A stretch of DNA of 25,668 nucleotides from JAFALX01 sp036378495 (GCA_036378495.1 DASUWI010000049.1:1-25668), one strand, 5' to 3'. Counted from the stretch's first letter, positions 13,415 through 21,553 are shown. Translations and numbers: made by a program. The notes: generated by a model not told the origin, from the letters alone.

Positions 13415-14163
13415 GCTGATCGCTCGGCGAGCACGCGCTCCTCGATTTCGCGCGCATGGGGGACGACGAGCCTGTCAGCCACCTTTGCCGCGTCGGGGAA
13501 GAGGAACACGATCAGCGCGATCGCGATTGCGCCGCCCACGACCTCGGCGACGACGAATCCGGGCAGCGACGCGGGCGCGATGCCGGCGAACGTATTGGTG
13601 AACGCTCGGCCGATGGCCACCGCCGGGTTGGCAAAGGCCGTCGACGACGTGAACCAGTAGCCGGCTCCGATGTACGCCCCCACCGCCCACGGTATCTGTG
13701 CGGGCTTGCCCGTCCGCGCCAGCGCAACGATGACCAGCAGCAGCCCGGCCGTGGCGACGATCTCACCCAGCCAGAGCGGGCCGCCGCTGCGGACATGAGC
13801 GGACCATTCCACCAGCGGCTTGGCGAACATCGCGTTGGCGAGGACGCACCCTGCGATGGCGCCTGCGATCTGCGTGGGGATGTAGGCCGCCAGGTCCGGC
13901 GACCGCAGCCCGCTGTGGCGGCGCAGGCCGAGGAGCCAGTCGGCGATCGACACGACCGGGTTGAAGTGGGCGCCGCTGACCGGTCCGAAGATCAGGATGA
14001 GCACGGCCAGCCCGCCGGCGGTCACCACCGCGTTCTCCAGGAGCTCGAGCCCGGTGTCCCGGCTCAGCGTCTGGGCCGCGATGCCCGACCCGACCACGAC
14101 GGCGACCAGGAGCCCGGTGCCGAGAAACTCGGCGAGCAGCCGCCGAGGCAGCGATGCCGTCAC
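13411..14163 (-). CDS. aqpS: Aquaporin/aquaglyceroporin of arsenic operon type
   Basis: A 250-residue MIP-family channel with six membrane segments and two half-helix loops. The first selectivity motif is NPV (68-70, GAHFNPVVSIADWL) and the second NPA (179-181, AFANPAVAIGRAFTN). It lies between arsR and arsC with 4-nt GTGA overlaps on both sides. In Sinorhizobium meliloti the equivalent AqpS lets arsenite made by ArsC leave the cell down its gradient; the same role is inferred here. The start GTG 14163 gives the normal N-terminus (ASLPRRLLAEFLGTGLLV). The first motif NPV rather than NPA deviates from water channels but occurs in this branch. Confidence 0.9.
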   Translation of the reverse strand: MTASLPRRLLAEFLGTGLLVAVVVGSGIAAQTLSRDTGLELLENAVVTAGGLAVLILIFGPVSGAHFNPVVSIADWLLGLRRHSGLRSPDLAAYIPTQIAGAIAGCVLANAMFAKPLVEWSAHVRSGGPLWLGEIVATAGLLLVIVALARTGKPAQIPWAVGAYIGAGYWFTSSTAFANPAVAIGRAFTNTFAGIAPASLPGFVVAEVVGGAIAIALIVFLFPDAAKVADRLVVPHAREIEERVLAERSA

Positions 14164-14501
14164 CGAACGCGGACCGCGGTGGGGAAGAGGCCCCCGAGCG
14201 CGTCGAGCGCCTCCGGCCGTGCCCGGTAGTACACCCACGTGCCGCGGCGCTCCGAATCGACGAGCCCCGCCTCCTTGAGCACGCGGAGGTGGTGCGAGAT
14301 GGTGGGCTGTGACACCGTGAACGGGGCGGTGAGGTCGCACACGCAGGCCTCGTCGGCCGCGGCAATGATCGACATCAGTCGGAGGCGGACAGGATCGGCC
14401 AGCGCCCGCAGCAGCTCGGCCACCGTCTCGGCCTGGGCGGCGTCCATCGGCTCGACCCCGAGCGGCGTGCAGCAGGCGAGCGGGTCGACCTGCGTAGACA
14501 T
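14160..14501 (-). CDS. arsR: ArsR-type arsenic-responsive repressor
   Basis: A 113-residue ArsR/SmtB repressor. The winged helix covers residues 25-95. The metalloid site at the recognition-helix side is Cys53-Val-Cys55 (EACVCDLTAPFTVSQPTISHHLRVLKEAGLV), and Cys10-Cys11 near the N-terminus could be a third ligand or a separate site. It is first in the operon; its TGA overlaps the aqpS GTG. A palindrome lies upstream, shared with the divergent arsI. On the minus strand TTGCAT, a 17-nt spacer and CAACAT end 6 nt before the ATG at 14501, again compatible with a leaderless transcript. Confidence 0.94.
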   Translation of the reverse strand: MSTQVDPLACCTPLGVEPMDAAQAETVAELLRALADPVRLRLMSIIAAADEACVCDLTAPFTVSQPTISHHLRVLKEAGLVDSERRGTWVYYRARPEALDALGGLFPTAVRVR

Positions 14502-14551
14502 GCGTCTATGTTGACAGGCGTCTATGCAGTATGCAAGGCTTGCATAGATGC
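14502..14551. promoter_or_regulatory. ArsR operator region between arsR and arsI
   Basis: TATGCAAG-G-CTTGCATA (14530-14546) is a perfect 17-bp palindrome. GCGTCTATG is repeated directly at 14502-14510 and 14518-14526. GCATAGATGC (14542-14551) is an inverted near-copy of GCGTCTATGC (14518-14527). These sites cover the whole divergent control region and probably allow ArsR to repress both directions. Confidence 0.65.
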
Positions 14552-14577
14552 TCTTCGATACAGGAGGACCTGATCAC

Positions 14578-14976
14578 ATGCCGCGAGTTCAGCTCGCTCT
14601 CCGCGTCGGCGACCTCGAGGCCGCCATCGGCTTCTACTCCAAACTGTTCGACGCCCCGGTGGCCAAGCGCCGTCCGGGCTACGCCAACTTCGCCATCGCA
14701 GAGCCGCCGCTCAAGCTCGTGCTGATCGAGGGCCGGGCGGGCGAGGCCACCCGGCTCGACCACCTCGGCGTCGAGGTCGAGGCGCCGGCCGACGTGTCGT
14801 CCGCCGCCGCACGGCTCGCAGCTCACGGCCTGGGAACCCAAGTCGAGGAGGGCACGACCTGCTGCTACGCGGTGCAGGACAAGGTGTGGGTGCGGGGTCC
14901 CGGCGACGAGCCGTGGGAGATCTACACCGTGCTTGCCGATGCCGGTGCCGAACTCGAGGGCGTTGCCTGCTGCTGA
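14578..14976 (+). CDS. arsI: ArsI/CadI-family VOC metalloenzyme
   Basis: A 132-residue VOC protein of the ArsI/CadI family. ArsI cleaves the carbon-arsenic bond of trivalent organoarsenicals using Fe(II) and oxygen; CadI is the cadmium-induced mycobacterial relative. Conserved features are VQLALRVGDLEAAIGFYSKLF, KRRPGYANFAIAEPPLKLVLIEG, LDHLGVEVE (His62), the vicinal arsenic-binding Cys95-Cys96 (TTCCYAVQDKVWV) and Glu114 in WEIYTVLAD. Residue 5 is Gln, as in CadI, where ArsI has His. An extra Cys131-Cys132 ends the protein. AGGAGG lies 10 nt before the ATG at 14578. Its divergence from arsR over a shared operator supports an arsenic role; cadmium is the alternative. Confidence 0.9.
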   Translation: MPRVQLALRVGDLEAAIGFYSKLFDAPVAKRRPGYANFAIAEPPLKLVLIEGRAGEATRLDHLGVEVEAPADVSSAAARLAAHGLGTQVEEGTTCCYAVQDKVWVRGPGDEPWEIYTVLADAGAELEGVACC

Positions 14977-15133
14977 TCGACGGCCGCTTTTCGCCGCGCA
15001 CCTCGTCTTAAGACAACAGCGCGATTGACGCTCCGCGAGCCCGTGCACATCCTTGACGCGTCGGCGAAGCAGGAGGCGCAGGACTCAGAGTGCGCGACAG
15101 ATCCGGCTGGCGTGCCGCCGTGGTGGTGCAACC

Positions 15134-15841
15134 ATGATTCGGGTTTCGCTGCTCGGCCAGTTCCGGCTCAGCCTGCCGGGGACCAGCGACGTTGCGCTCT
15201 CTCGCGGCGCGCAGCGAGTGCTGGCCTTGCTCGCCCTGCGTAAGAGAACGCTGAAACGGTCGGTCGTGGCGGGAACGCTCTGGCCGGACGCGTCGCAGGA
15301 GTGCGCCAACACATCGCTTCGCGCCGCGCTCTGCCGCCTGCACAACGCCGGCCGTGGCGCCGTGCGCATCAGCGCCGCCGACCTCGGGCTCGCCGCCGAT
15401 GCGGCAGTCGATGTGGACGAGACCGCCGCCCTGGCACGCCGCCTGCTGAACCCGGCGCACGAACCGTGCGAGTCGGAGCTCGGCTCGGAGGCGATTCGCG
15501 CGCTGGGCGCCGAGCTTCTGCCTGACTGGTACGAGGAGTGGGTGCTGCCCGAGGCCGAGAGCTGGCGGCAGCTCCGCCTGCGCACGCTCGAGTCGCTGGC
15601 GGACCGCCTCGTGAGCGCGGGTCGCTTTGGCGACGCCACCACGGCGGCGCTGGCCGCCGTCGCCGCCGAGCCGCTCCGGGAGACGTCACGCGCCGCACTG
15701 ATACGCGTTCACCTCGCGGAGGGCAATCAGTCGGAAGCTGTCCGCGAGTATCGCGGGTACCAGGCGCTCCTGCGTGCGGAGCTGGGCCTTGCTCCCACCG
15801 CGAGGTTGCGGGAGCTCGTGCAGACGTTGGGCGTTTCGTAG
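15134..15841 (+). CDS. SARP/BTAD-type transcriptional activator
   Basis: A 235-residue protein. The N-terminal part (MIRVSLLGQFRLSLPGTSDVALSRGAQRVLALLALRKRTLKRSVVAGTLWPDASQECANTSLRAALCRLHNAG) is an OmpR-like winged helix of the SARP family. The C-terminal part (about 95-235; ADAAVDVDETAALARRLL, LLPDWYEEWVLPEAESWRQLRLRTLESLADRLVSAGRFGDATTAALAAVAAEPLRETSRAALIRVHLAEGNQSEAVREYRGYQALLRAELGLAPTARL) is the bacterial transcriptional activation domain. No ATPase domain follows, so it is a small SARP. It lies 101 nt upstream of a secreted-protein gene on the same strand and may control it. The ATG 15134 start is supported by the family N-terminus; the Shine-Dalgarno is weak. Confidence 0.92.
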   Translation: MIRVSLLGQFRLSLPGTSDVALSRGAQRVLALLALRKRTLKRSVVAGTLWPDASQECANTSLRAALCRLHNAGRGAVRISAADLGLAADAAVDVDETAALARRLLNPAHEPCESELGSEAIRALGAELLPDWYEEWVLPEAESWRQLRLRTLESLADRLVSAGRFGDATTAALAAVAAEPLRETSRAALIRVHLAEGNQSEAVREYRGYQALLRAELGLAPTARLRELVQTLGVS

Positions 15842-15942
15842 CGACCGAGTAGCGCTCAGCGTCACGCTGCATTCACGGCCGGCTCACGACGACGGTTCAT
15901 CGTGGCGCTCCTCTCGTCATCCGGCACAGAGGAGGGTCTCTC

Positions 15943-18234
15943 GTGTTGTGCGATGCAGTTCACACGCGCCGTCGACGGAGACGTGTTCTGGCGCTCGTGT
16001 GCTCCGTTCTCGCCGTGCTGGGCGCGCTTGCGGGCACCGGCCAGCACACCGCGTTCGCCAGCGGCGTCGCCTACAACGTCGGCGACGTGTTCGCGGGGAC
16101 CAGCGGCGGCCACATCCTGCACCTCAGCCCGTCGGGCACCGTGCTGGACACGCTGACCACAGGCCACAGCTCACCCGACACGGGCATGGCGTTCGACACT
16201 GCGGGGAATCTCTACGCCACCGACTTCAGCGCGAATGCGGTGACCAAGTTCGACAACATGGGCAACCGGATCGGTGACGTCGGCAGCGGCTACAACGCAA
16301 ACGACGAGTCGATCGTCCAGGCCTGCCCGGTCTGCACCGGGTCCAATGCCGGACACTTTTACGTGGGCCAGGCTGACGGCAGCCGCAAGGTGCTCGAGTT
16401 CGACTCGTCCTTCAACCCGGTGGCCTCGTTTTCGCCGGCAACGGAGGATCGCGGCACCGACTGGGTGGACCTTGCGGCGGATCAGTGCACCCTCTACTAC
16501 ACGTCAGAGGGAACGCACGTCAAGCGGTTCAACGTCTGCACCAACACCCAGCTCAGCGACTTCACCAGCTCGGCGCTGGCCGGTCCGAACGCATACGCGC
16601 TGCGCATCCTGCCCGACCAGGACGTGCTCGTCGCCGATTCGACGGCGGTCTACCGGCTGGACACCTCGGGCAACGTCATCCAGACGTACACGCCGGGGTC
16701 GTTCTCGGCCGCCAATCCGCTGTTTGCGCTGAACATCGACTCCGACCTCACGACATTCTGGACGGCGAGCGCGGTGTCCGGCGACGTGTATCACATCGAC
16801 ATCGCGTCCGGGACCGTGCTGACGCACTTCAACGTCGGAGCCGGCGTCAACGGCCTGACGGTCTTTGGTGAGGACCACGCGTCGAGCCCGGAGCTGAAGC
16901 TGACCCCGGCGACCGCGAGTCAGAACGTGGGCACCGCGATCACCATGTCGGCGCAGCTGGTGAACGTTGTCAACCCGGCCGGCACCGTGGTCACGTTCTC
17001 TGTGACCGGGCCGAACGCGCAAACGCAAACGGCAACTGCCGACGCGAGCGGGCTCGCGCAGTTCACCTATACAGGCAACAACGCCGGAACGGATACCGTG
17101 GTGGCCACGGCCTCGACGGCGACGCCTCCCGCCAACCTGACGTCGAATGACGCCTCGATCACCTGGACCCAGATCGCCACATCGCTGAGCTACACCGGGG
17201 CCACGACGAGCGACTTCGACGACCCCGCCACCGTCTCAGCCACGCTCACCGACAGCAGCAACAACCCACTCGCAGGTCAATCGGTCACCTTCACGCTCAA
17301 TGGGCTCGAGACATGCATGGGGACCACCGATGCGAGCGGCAGCGCGAGCTGCTCGTTGACCCCGGGCGAGGCGGCAGGCGTGTACCCGTTGACGGCGAGC
17401 TTCGCCGGCACAGCGAAGTACGTGGGGTCGTCGACCATGGTGAACTTCACGGTCACTCACGAGCAGACGTCACTCGCCTACACGGGACCGACGCTGATCG
17501 CCAACGGCGGTCCGGTGACGCTGTCCGGCGTGCTCACCGAGGACGGTACATCGCCCATCGCCGGGAGGACCGTGCTCCTCACCCTCGGCACCGGCGGCTC
17601 GGCGCAGACGTGCTCCGGGATCACTGACGCCGCCGGAGCTGCAAGCTGCGGCATCGCCACCGTCACCCAGCCGCTCGGCCCCGGCACCGTGTCTGCGGAC
17701 TTCCTTGGCGACGCGTTCTACCTGCCGTCGAGCGCGTCGGCGAACACGATCGTCTTCGCATTCGCGCAGGGCGGTTCCTTCGTGGTCGGCAACATGGCAA
17801 CCACCTCCACGGGCAGCTCGGTGCTGTTCTGGGGAGCGCAGTGGCAGCAGAACAACCCGATGAGCGGAGGTGCCGCGCCGAGCAGCTTCAAGGGATTCGA
17901 GGACAGCCCGGCGCTACCTGTGTGCGGCACCAGCTGGACGACCGATCCGGGGAACAGCACGCCGCCGCCCGCCACGGTCCCGTCCTACATGGCGGTGATC
18001 GTCTCGAGCTCGATCTCCAAGTCGGGCAGCGCCATCGCCGGTAACGATGTCCACATCCTGATCGTCAAGGTGAATCCGGGATACGGCCCGCAGCCAAGCA
18101 CCGCCGGCACGGGGACCGTCGTGGCGCAGCTCTGCTGCCGCCGATCCCCGGGGCCAGGCTGTCGACGAGACGGACGGGGGGCGGCCGCGGCCGCCCCTCG
18201 TGGCGACCTCGATCCGGGCCGCCGAACCGGATGA
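15943..18234 (+). CDS. Large secreted Ig-like repeat protein with propeller-like N-terminus; probable lost stop
   Basis: A 763-residue exported protein, probably acting at the cell surface. GTG 15943 has GGAGGG at good spacing. The signal peptide is RRRRRRVLALVCSVLAVLGALAG with probable cleavage after AFA (about residue 39). Residues 45-310 form repeated short strands (GHILHLSPSGTVLDTL, MAFDTAGNLYATDF, VLVADSTAVYRLDTSGNVIQTY), like Vgb/NHL beta-propellers. Three Ig-like repeats of about 95 residues begin near 316, 414 and 510 (the last two with SLSYTGATTS and SLAYTGPTLI). Residues about 610-731 are a C-terminal domain common in secreted proteins of these bacteria (FWGAQWQQNNPMSGGAAPSSFKGF...PSYMAVIVSS...GTGTVVAQLC), which normally ends at that Cys. 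Here a further 32 Arg/Gly/Ala-rich residues follow, coded through a terminator-like palindrome. TGC at 18136-18138 stands where TGA is expected. Confidence 0.85.
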   Translation: MLCDAVHTRRRRRRVLALVCSVLAVLGALAGTGQHTAFASGVAYNVGDVFAGTSGGHILHLSPSGTVLDTLTTGHSSPDTGMAFDTAGNLYATDFSANAVTKFDNMGNRIGDVGSGYNANDESIVQACPVCTGSNAGHFYVGQADGSRKVLEFDSSFNPVASFSPATEDRGTDWVDLAADQCTLYYTSEGTHVKRFNVCTNTQLSDFTSSALAGPNAYALRILPDQDVLVADSTAVYRLDTSGNVIQTYTPGSFSAANPLFALNIDSDLTTFWTASAVSGDVYHIDIASGTVLTHFNVGAGVNGLTVFGEDHASSPELKLTPATASQNVGTAITMSAQLVNVVNPAGTVVTFSVTGPNAQTQTATADASGLAQFTYTGNNAGTDTVVATASTATPPANLTSNDASITWTQIATSLSYTGATTSDFDDPATVSATLTDSSNNPLAGQSVTFTLNGLETCMGTTDASGSASCSLTPGEAAGVYPLTASFAGTAKYVGSSTMVNFTVTHEQTSLAYTGPTLIANGGPVTLSGVLTEDGTSPIAGRTVLLTLGTGGSAQTCSGITDAAGAASCGIATVTQPLGPGTVSADFLGDAFYLPSSASANTIVFAFAQGGSFVVGNMATTSTGSSVLFWGAQWQQNNPMSGGAAPSSFKGFEDSPALPVCGTSWTTDPGNSTPPPATVPSYMAVIVSSSISKSGSAIAGNDVHILIVKVNPGYGPQPSTAGTGTVVAQLCCRRSPGPGCRRDGRGAAAAAPRGDLDPGRRTG
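18178..18197. terminator. 20-bp perfect GC palindrome, likely bidirectional terminator
   Basis: The 20 bases 18178-18197 are fully self-complementary and contain two overlapping GCGGCCGC octamers. They lie 39 nt beyond the stop of the uvrA-like gene on one side and 39 nt beyond the expected end of the secreted-protein gene on the other. No T-run is present. In the current frame the hairpin is inside the coding extension. Confidence 0.55.
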
Positions 18235-18235
18235 G

Positions 18236-20644
18236 TCACGCGCCGGCGTAGGCCGCGAGATGCTCGCCGGTCAGCGTTGAGTGGGCGGCGACGAGGTCGG
18301 CGGGCGTTCCCTCGAACACGATGCGGCCGCCGTCGTGACCGGCGCCAGGGCCGAGGTCGACGATCCAGTCCGCATGCGCCATAACCGCCAGGTGATGCTC
18401 GATGACGATCACCGACGTGCCGGAGTCGACGAGGTGGTCGAGCAGGCCGAGCAGGTGGTCGACGTCGGCGAGGTGCAGACCGGTGGTGGGCTCGTCCAGC
18501 ACGTAGATCCCGCCCTTCTCCGCCATGTTCGCCGCCAGCTTGAGACGCTGCCGCTCGCCGCCGGACAGCGTGGTGAGCGGCTGGCCCAGGCTCAGATACC
18601 CGAGGCCGACGTCGACAAGCCGGCCGGCGATCGCGTGTGCCGCGGGCGTCCGTGCCGCTCCGTCGCCGAAGAAGTCCCGCGCCTCGGTCACCGGCATCGC
18701 GAGCACCTCGCTGATGTCGCGGCCACCGAGGCGGTACTCGAGCACCGCCGGCTGGAACCGCCTGCCCTCGCAGTCCTCGCAGGTGGTGGCGACCCCGGCC
18801 ATCATCGCCAGGTCCGTGTAGACGACGCCGGCGCCGTTGCAGGTGGGGCACGCGCCCGCAGAGTTGGGGCTGAACAGCGACTCCTTCACCCCGTTGGCCT
18901 TGGCGAACGCCTTGCGGATCGGGTCGAGCAGACCGGTGTACGTGGCCGGGTTGCTCCGCCGCGAACCGCGGATGGGCGTCTGGTCGATTGCCACCACGTC
19001 ATCTCGCCTGGGCATCGAACCGTGGATCAATGAGCTCTTGCCCGAGCCGGCGACGCCGGTGACGACCACCAGCACACCGAGCGGGATGTCGACGGTGATG
19101 TTGCGCAGGTTGTGCGTCTTCGCGCCGCGGATCTGCAACGTGCCTGTGGGCGTCCGCAGCGATTGCTTCACCGCGGCGCGGTCGGCGAGATGCCGCCCGG
19201 TGATGGTGCCGCTGGTGCGGAGGCCGCTGACGGATCCCTCGAAGCACACGCTGCCCCCGTCCGCACCCGCGCCGGGGCCGAGGTCGACCACGTGGTCGGC
19301 GATCGCGATCGTCTCGGGCTCGTGCTCCACGACGAGGAGCGTGTTGCCCTTGTCGCGCAGCCGCAGCAGCAGGGTGTTCATGCGCTGCACGTCGTGCGGG
19401 TGCAGGCCGGCGGTGGGCTCGTCGAACACGTAGGTGACGTCGGTGAGCGGCGAACCGAGGTGGCGGATCATCTTGACCCGCTGCGCCTCGCCGCCGGAGA
19501 GCGTTCCCGAGGGACGGTCGAGCGAGAGGTAGCCCAGCCCGATCTCATCGAACGAGTCGAGCGTGTGCCGCAGCGCCGTGAGCAGCGGCGCCACAGACGG
19601 CTCGTCGAGACCGGCGACCCACTCGGCCAGGTCGGTGATCTGCATCGCGCACGCATCGGCGATGTTCTTGCCCGTGATCTTCGACGACCGCGCCGGCGCG
19701 GCGAGCCGCGTGCCGCCGCAGTCGGGACACGTTGTGAACGTCACCGCGCGCTCGACGAACCTGCGGATGTGGGGCTGCAGCGTGTCGACGTCCTTCGAGA
19801 GCCACGACTTCTGCAGCTTGGGGATCAGCCCCTCGTACGTGAGGTTGACGTTGTTGATCCTGACCTTGGTGGGCTCCTTGTAGAGGAAATCGTGCAGCTC
19901 CCGCTTGGTGAACTTGCGGATCGGCTTGTTGGGGTCGAGGAGCCCTCCCTTGGTGAACACCCCGGTCGTCCACCAGCTGTCGAGACCGTAGCCGGGGATC
20001 TTGAACGCCCCGTCGTTGATCGACTTCGCGTCGTCGTACAGCTCGGCGAGATCGATGTCGGTCACTGTCCCCATGCCCTCGCACCGCTGGCACATGCCGC
20101 CGAGGCGGTTGAACGTCGCCTTCACTGTGGTGCGGTTACCGCGTTCCACCTTGATGCCGCCCGCGGCGCTCACCGACGGAACGTTGAAGGAGTACGCGTT
20201 GGGCGGGCCGATGTGCGGCTTTCCGAGCCGGCTGAAGAGGATGCGCAGCAGCGCGTTGGTGTCGGTGATCGTGCCGACGGTGGACCGCGGGTTGCCGCCC
20301 ACGCGCTCCTGGTCGACGATGATCGCGGTGGTGAGCCCTTCGAGGACGTCGACCTCGGGGCGTGCCAGGGCGGGCATGAATCCCTGCACGAACGCGCTGT
20401 ACGTCTCGTTGATCAGCCGCTGCGACTCCGCCGCGATGGTGCCGAACACGAGCGAGCTCTTGCCGGAGCCGGAGACGCCGGTGAACACGGTGAGCCTGCG
20501 CTTGGGGATCTCGATGCTGACGTTCTTGAGGTTGTTCTCGCGTGCGCCGTGCACGCGGATGACGTCGTGGCGCTCGGCGGCGTCGCGCACGGGCGCGGCG
20601 GCCTCGCCGTTCCTGCCCGTCCTGGCGGCGGCTGCGGTGGGCAT
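18236..20644 (-). CDS. UvrA2-like ABC ATPase (short UvrA paralogue)
   Basis: An 802-residue UvrA-type tandem ABC ATPase. First ATPase: Walker A GVSGSGKSSL (56-65), zinc module CQRCEGMG, CPDCGGTR, signature LSGGEAQRVK and Walker B FDEPTAGLHPHD. Second ATPase: GVAGSGKSSL, CPTCNGAG with CEDCEGRR, signature LSGGERQRLK and LDEPTTGLHLAD. At about 800 residues it lacks the UvrB-binding insert of full-length UvrA (about 950), like DrrC-type drug-resistance or UvrA2 proteins. It therefore probably protects or repairs DNA against intercalating or adduct-forming compounds rather than working in standard excision repair. Its ATG overlaps the preceding VOC stop (TGATG), and an AraC regulator heads the cluster. 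Confidence 0.93.
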   Translation of the reverse strand: MPTAAAARTGRNGEAAAPVRDAAERHDVIRVHGARENNLKNVSIEIPKRRLTVFTGVSGSGKSSLVFGTIAAESQRLINETYSAFVQGFMPALARPEVDVLEGLTTAIIVDQERVGGNPRSTVGTITDTNALLRILFSRLGKPHIGPPNAYSFNVPSVSAAGGIKVERGNRTTVKATFNRLGGMCQRCEGMGTVTDIDLAELYDDAKSINDGAFKIPGYGLDSWWTTGVFTKGGLLDPNKPIRKFTKRELHDFLYKEPTKVRINNVNLTYEGLIPKLQKSWLSKDVDTLQPHIRRFVERAVTFTTCPDCGGTRLAAPARSSKITGKNIADACAMQITDLAEWVAGLDEPSVAPLLTALRHTLDSFDEIGLGYLSLDRPSGTLSGGEAQRVKMIRHLGSPLTDVTYVFDEPTAGLHPHDVQRMNTLLLRLRDKGNTLLVVEHEPETIAIADHVVDLGPGAGADGGSVCFEGSVSGLRTSGTITGRHLADRAAVKQSLRTPTGTLQIRGAKTHNLRNITVDIPLGVLVVVTGVAGSGKSSLIHGSMPRRDDVVAIDQTPIRGSRRSNPATYTGLLDPIRKAFAKANGVKESLFSPNSAGACPTCNGAGVVYTDLAMMAGVATTCEDCEGRRFQPAVLEYRLGGRDISEVLAMPVTEARDFFGDGAARTPAAHAIAGRLVDVGLGYLSLGQPLTTLSGGERQRLKLAANMAEKGGIYVLDEPTTGLHLADVDHLLGLLDHLVDSGTSVIVIEHHLAVMAHADWIVDLGPGAGHDGGRIVFEGTPADLVAAHSTLTGEHLAAYAGA

Positions 20645-21054
20645 CAGCGCGGCGTCTGGATGCGGATCATGTTGCCCGCGGGGTCACGGAACGCGCAGTC
20701 GCGGACGCCGTATGGCTGGTCGGTGGGCTCCTGGACCACCTCGGCGCCGCCCGCCTGCACACGGTCGAAGGTTGCGTCCACGTCGGTGGTCGCCAGCACC
20801 AGCAACCCGTACGTCCCCTTGGCCATCATCTCGACGATGGTGCGGCGTTCGTCATCGGTGAGCCCCGGGTGGGCGTCCACCGGCGAGAGGACCACAGAGG
20901 TGTCGGGCTGGTCGGGAGGACCGACCGTGATCCAGCGCATGCCGCCGTATCCGACGTCCATGCGGACCTCGAAACCGAGGATGTCGCGATAGAAGGCCAC
21001 CGCGGCCTCTGCATCGTTGTGGGGGAGCATGCTCCCGTGAATCGTGAGGTTCAT
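20644..21054 (-). CDS. VOC-family (glyoxalase/bleomycin-resistance-like) protein
   Basis: A 136-residue VOC protein with two modules: IHGSMLPHNDAEAAVAFYRDILGFEVRMDVGYGGMRWITVGPPDQPDTSVVLSPVDAHPG and GTYGLLVLATTDVDATFDRVQAGGAEVVQEPTDQPYGVRDCAFRDPAGNMIRIQTPR. The pattern EPTDQPYGVRDCAFRDPAGN is typical of a common actinobacterial VOC group. Drug binding or aldehyde detoxification is possible, but the substrate is unknown. It sits between the AraC gene (10 nt gap) and the UvrA2-like gene (TGATG junction), so all three are very likely one operon. Only a weak Shine-Dalgarno precedes the ATG. Confidence 0.92.
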   Translation of the reverse strand: MNLTIHGSMLPHNDAEAAVAFYRDILGFEVRMDVGYGGMRWITVGPPDQPDTSVVLSPVDAHPGLTDDERRTIVEMMAKGTYGLLVLATTDVDATFDRVQAGGAEVVQEPTDQPYGVRDCAFRDPAGNMIRIQTPR

Positions 21055-21064
21055 GCGGATCAGG

Positions 21065-21508
21065 CTAGGCGGGCTCGGCCACCGGCGCTTCTCGATTCCT
21101 GACCGGTCTGGTCACCTGCTTGGCGACGCACGACGGCATTCCCGCCGTTGCCTCGGCCTCATTGCTGCGGTACGCGCTGGGCGAGATACCGACCAGCTCG
21201 GTGAAGCGGGTGCTGAACGTGCCCAGCGACGAGCAGCCCACCTCGAAGCAGACCTCGGTGACGCTGAGGTCGCCGCGGCGCAGGAGCGCCATGGCACGCT
21301 CGATGCGCCGTGTCATCAGGTAGCTGTACGGCGACTCGCCGAACGCGGCGCGGAACTCGCGGCTCAGGTGACCGGCCGACATGCTTGCTCCACGGGCGAG
21401 CTCTTCGACGTCGAGCGGCTTCGCGTACTCGCGGTCGATCCGGTCGCGGACGCGGCGCAGGCGGGCGAGGTCGCGGAGGTGCTGCTCGGCCGCCGATGGC
21501 GTGGTCAC
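21065..21508 (-). CDS. AraC-family regulator, DNA-binding domain only
   Basis: A 147-residue regulator consisting almost only of the AraC double helix-turn-helix: LARLRRVRDRIDREYAKPLDVEELARGASMSAGHLSREFRAAFGESPYSYLMTRRIERAMALLRRGDLSVTEVCFEVGCSSLGTFSTRFTELVGISPSAYR. The motif VGCSSLGTFSTRFTELVGISPSAYR is the standard second half. No ligand-binding domain is present. The 25-residue tail is low-complexity. GTG 21508 has AGGA 7 nt upstream. As the first gene of the AraC-VOC-UvrA2 cluster it is the likely regulator of it. Confidence 0.92.
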   Translation of the reverse strand: MTTPSAAEQHLRDLARLRRVRDRIDREYAKPLDVEELARGASMSAGHLSREFRAAFGESPYSYLMTRRIERAMALLRRGDLSVTEVCFEVGCSSLGTFSTRFTELVGISPSAYRSNEAEATAGMPSCVAKQVTRPVRNREAPVAEPA

Positions 21509-21553
21509 CTCACGATCCTGCCACGCGCGGCCGCAGGTCGCGGCGCCCGCGTC

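Noticed and set aside
15005..15014. Palindrome GTCTTAAGAC between arsI and the SARP gene
   Set aside because: A single 10-bp palindrome without a promoter or a second copy nearby; too little to call an operator.
19112..20992. 626-residue plus-strand frame inside the uvrA-like gene
   Set aside because: It is a mirror of the UvrA coding frame, with no recognisable domain, while UvrA has all ATPase motifs.
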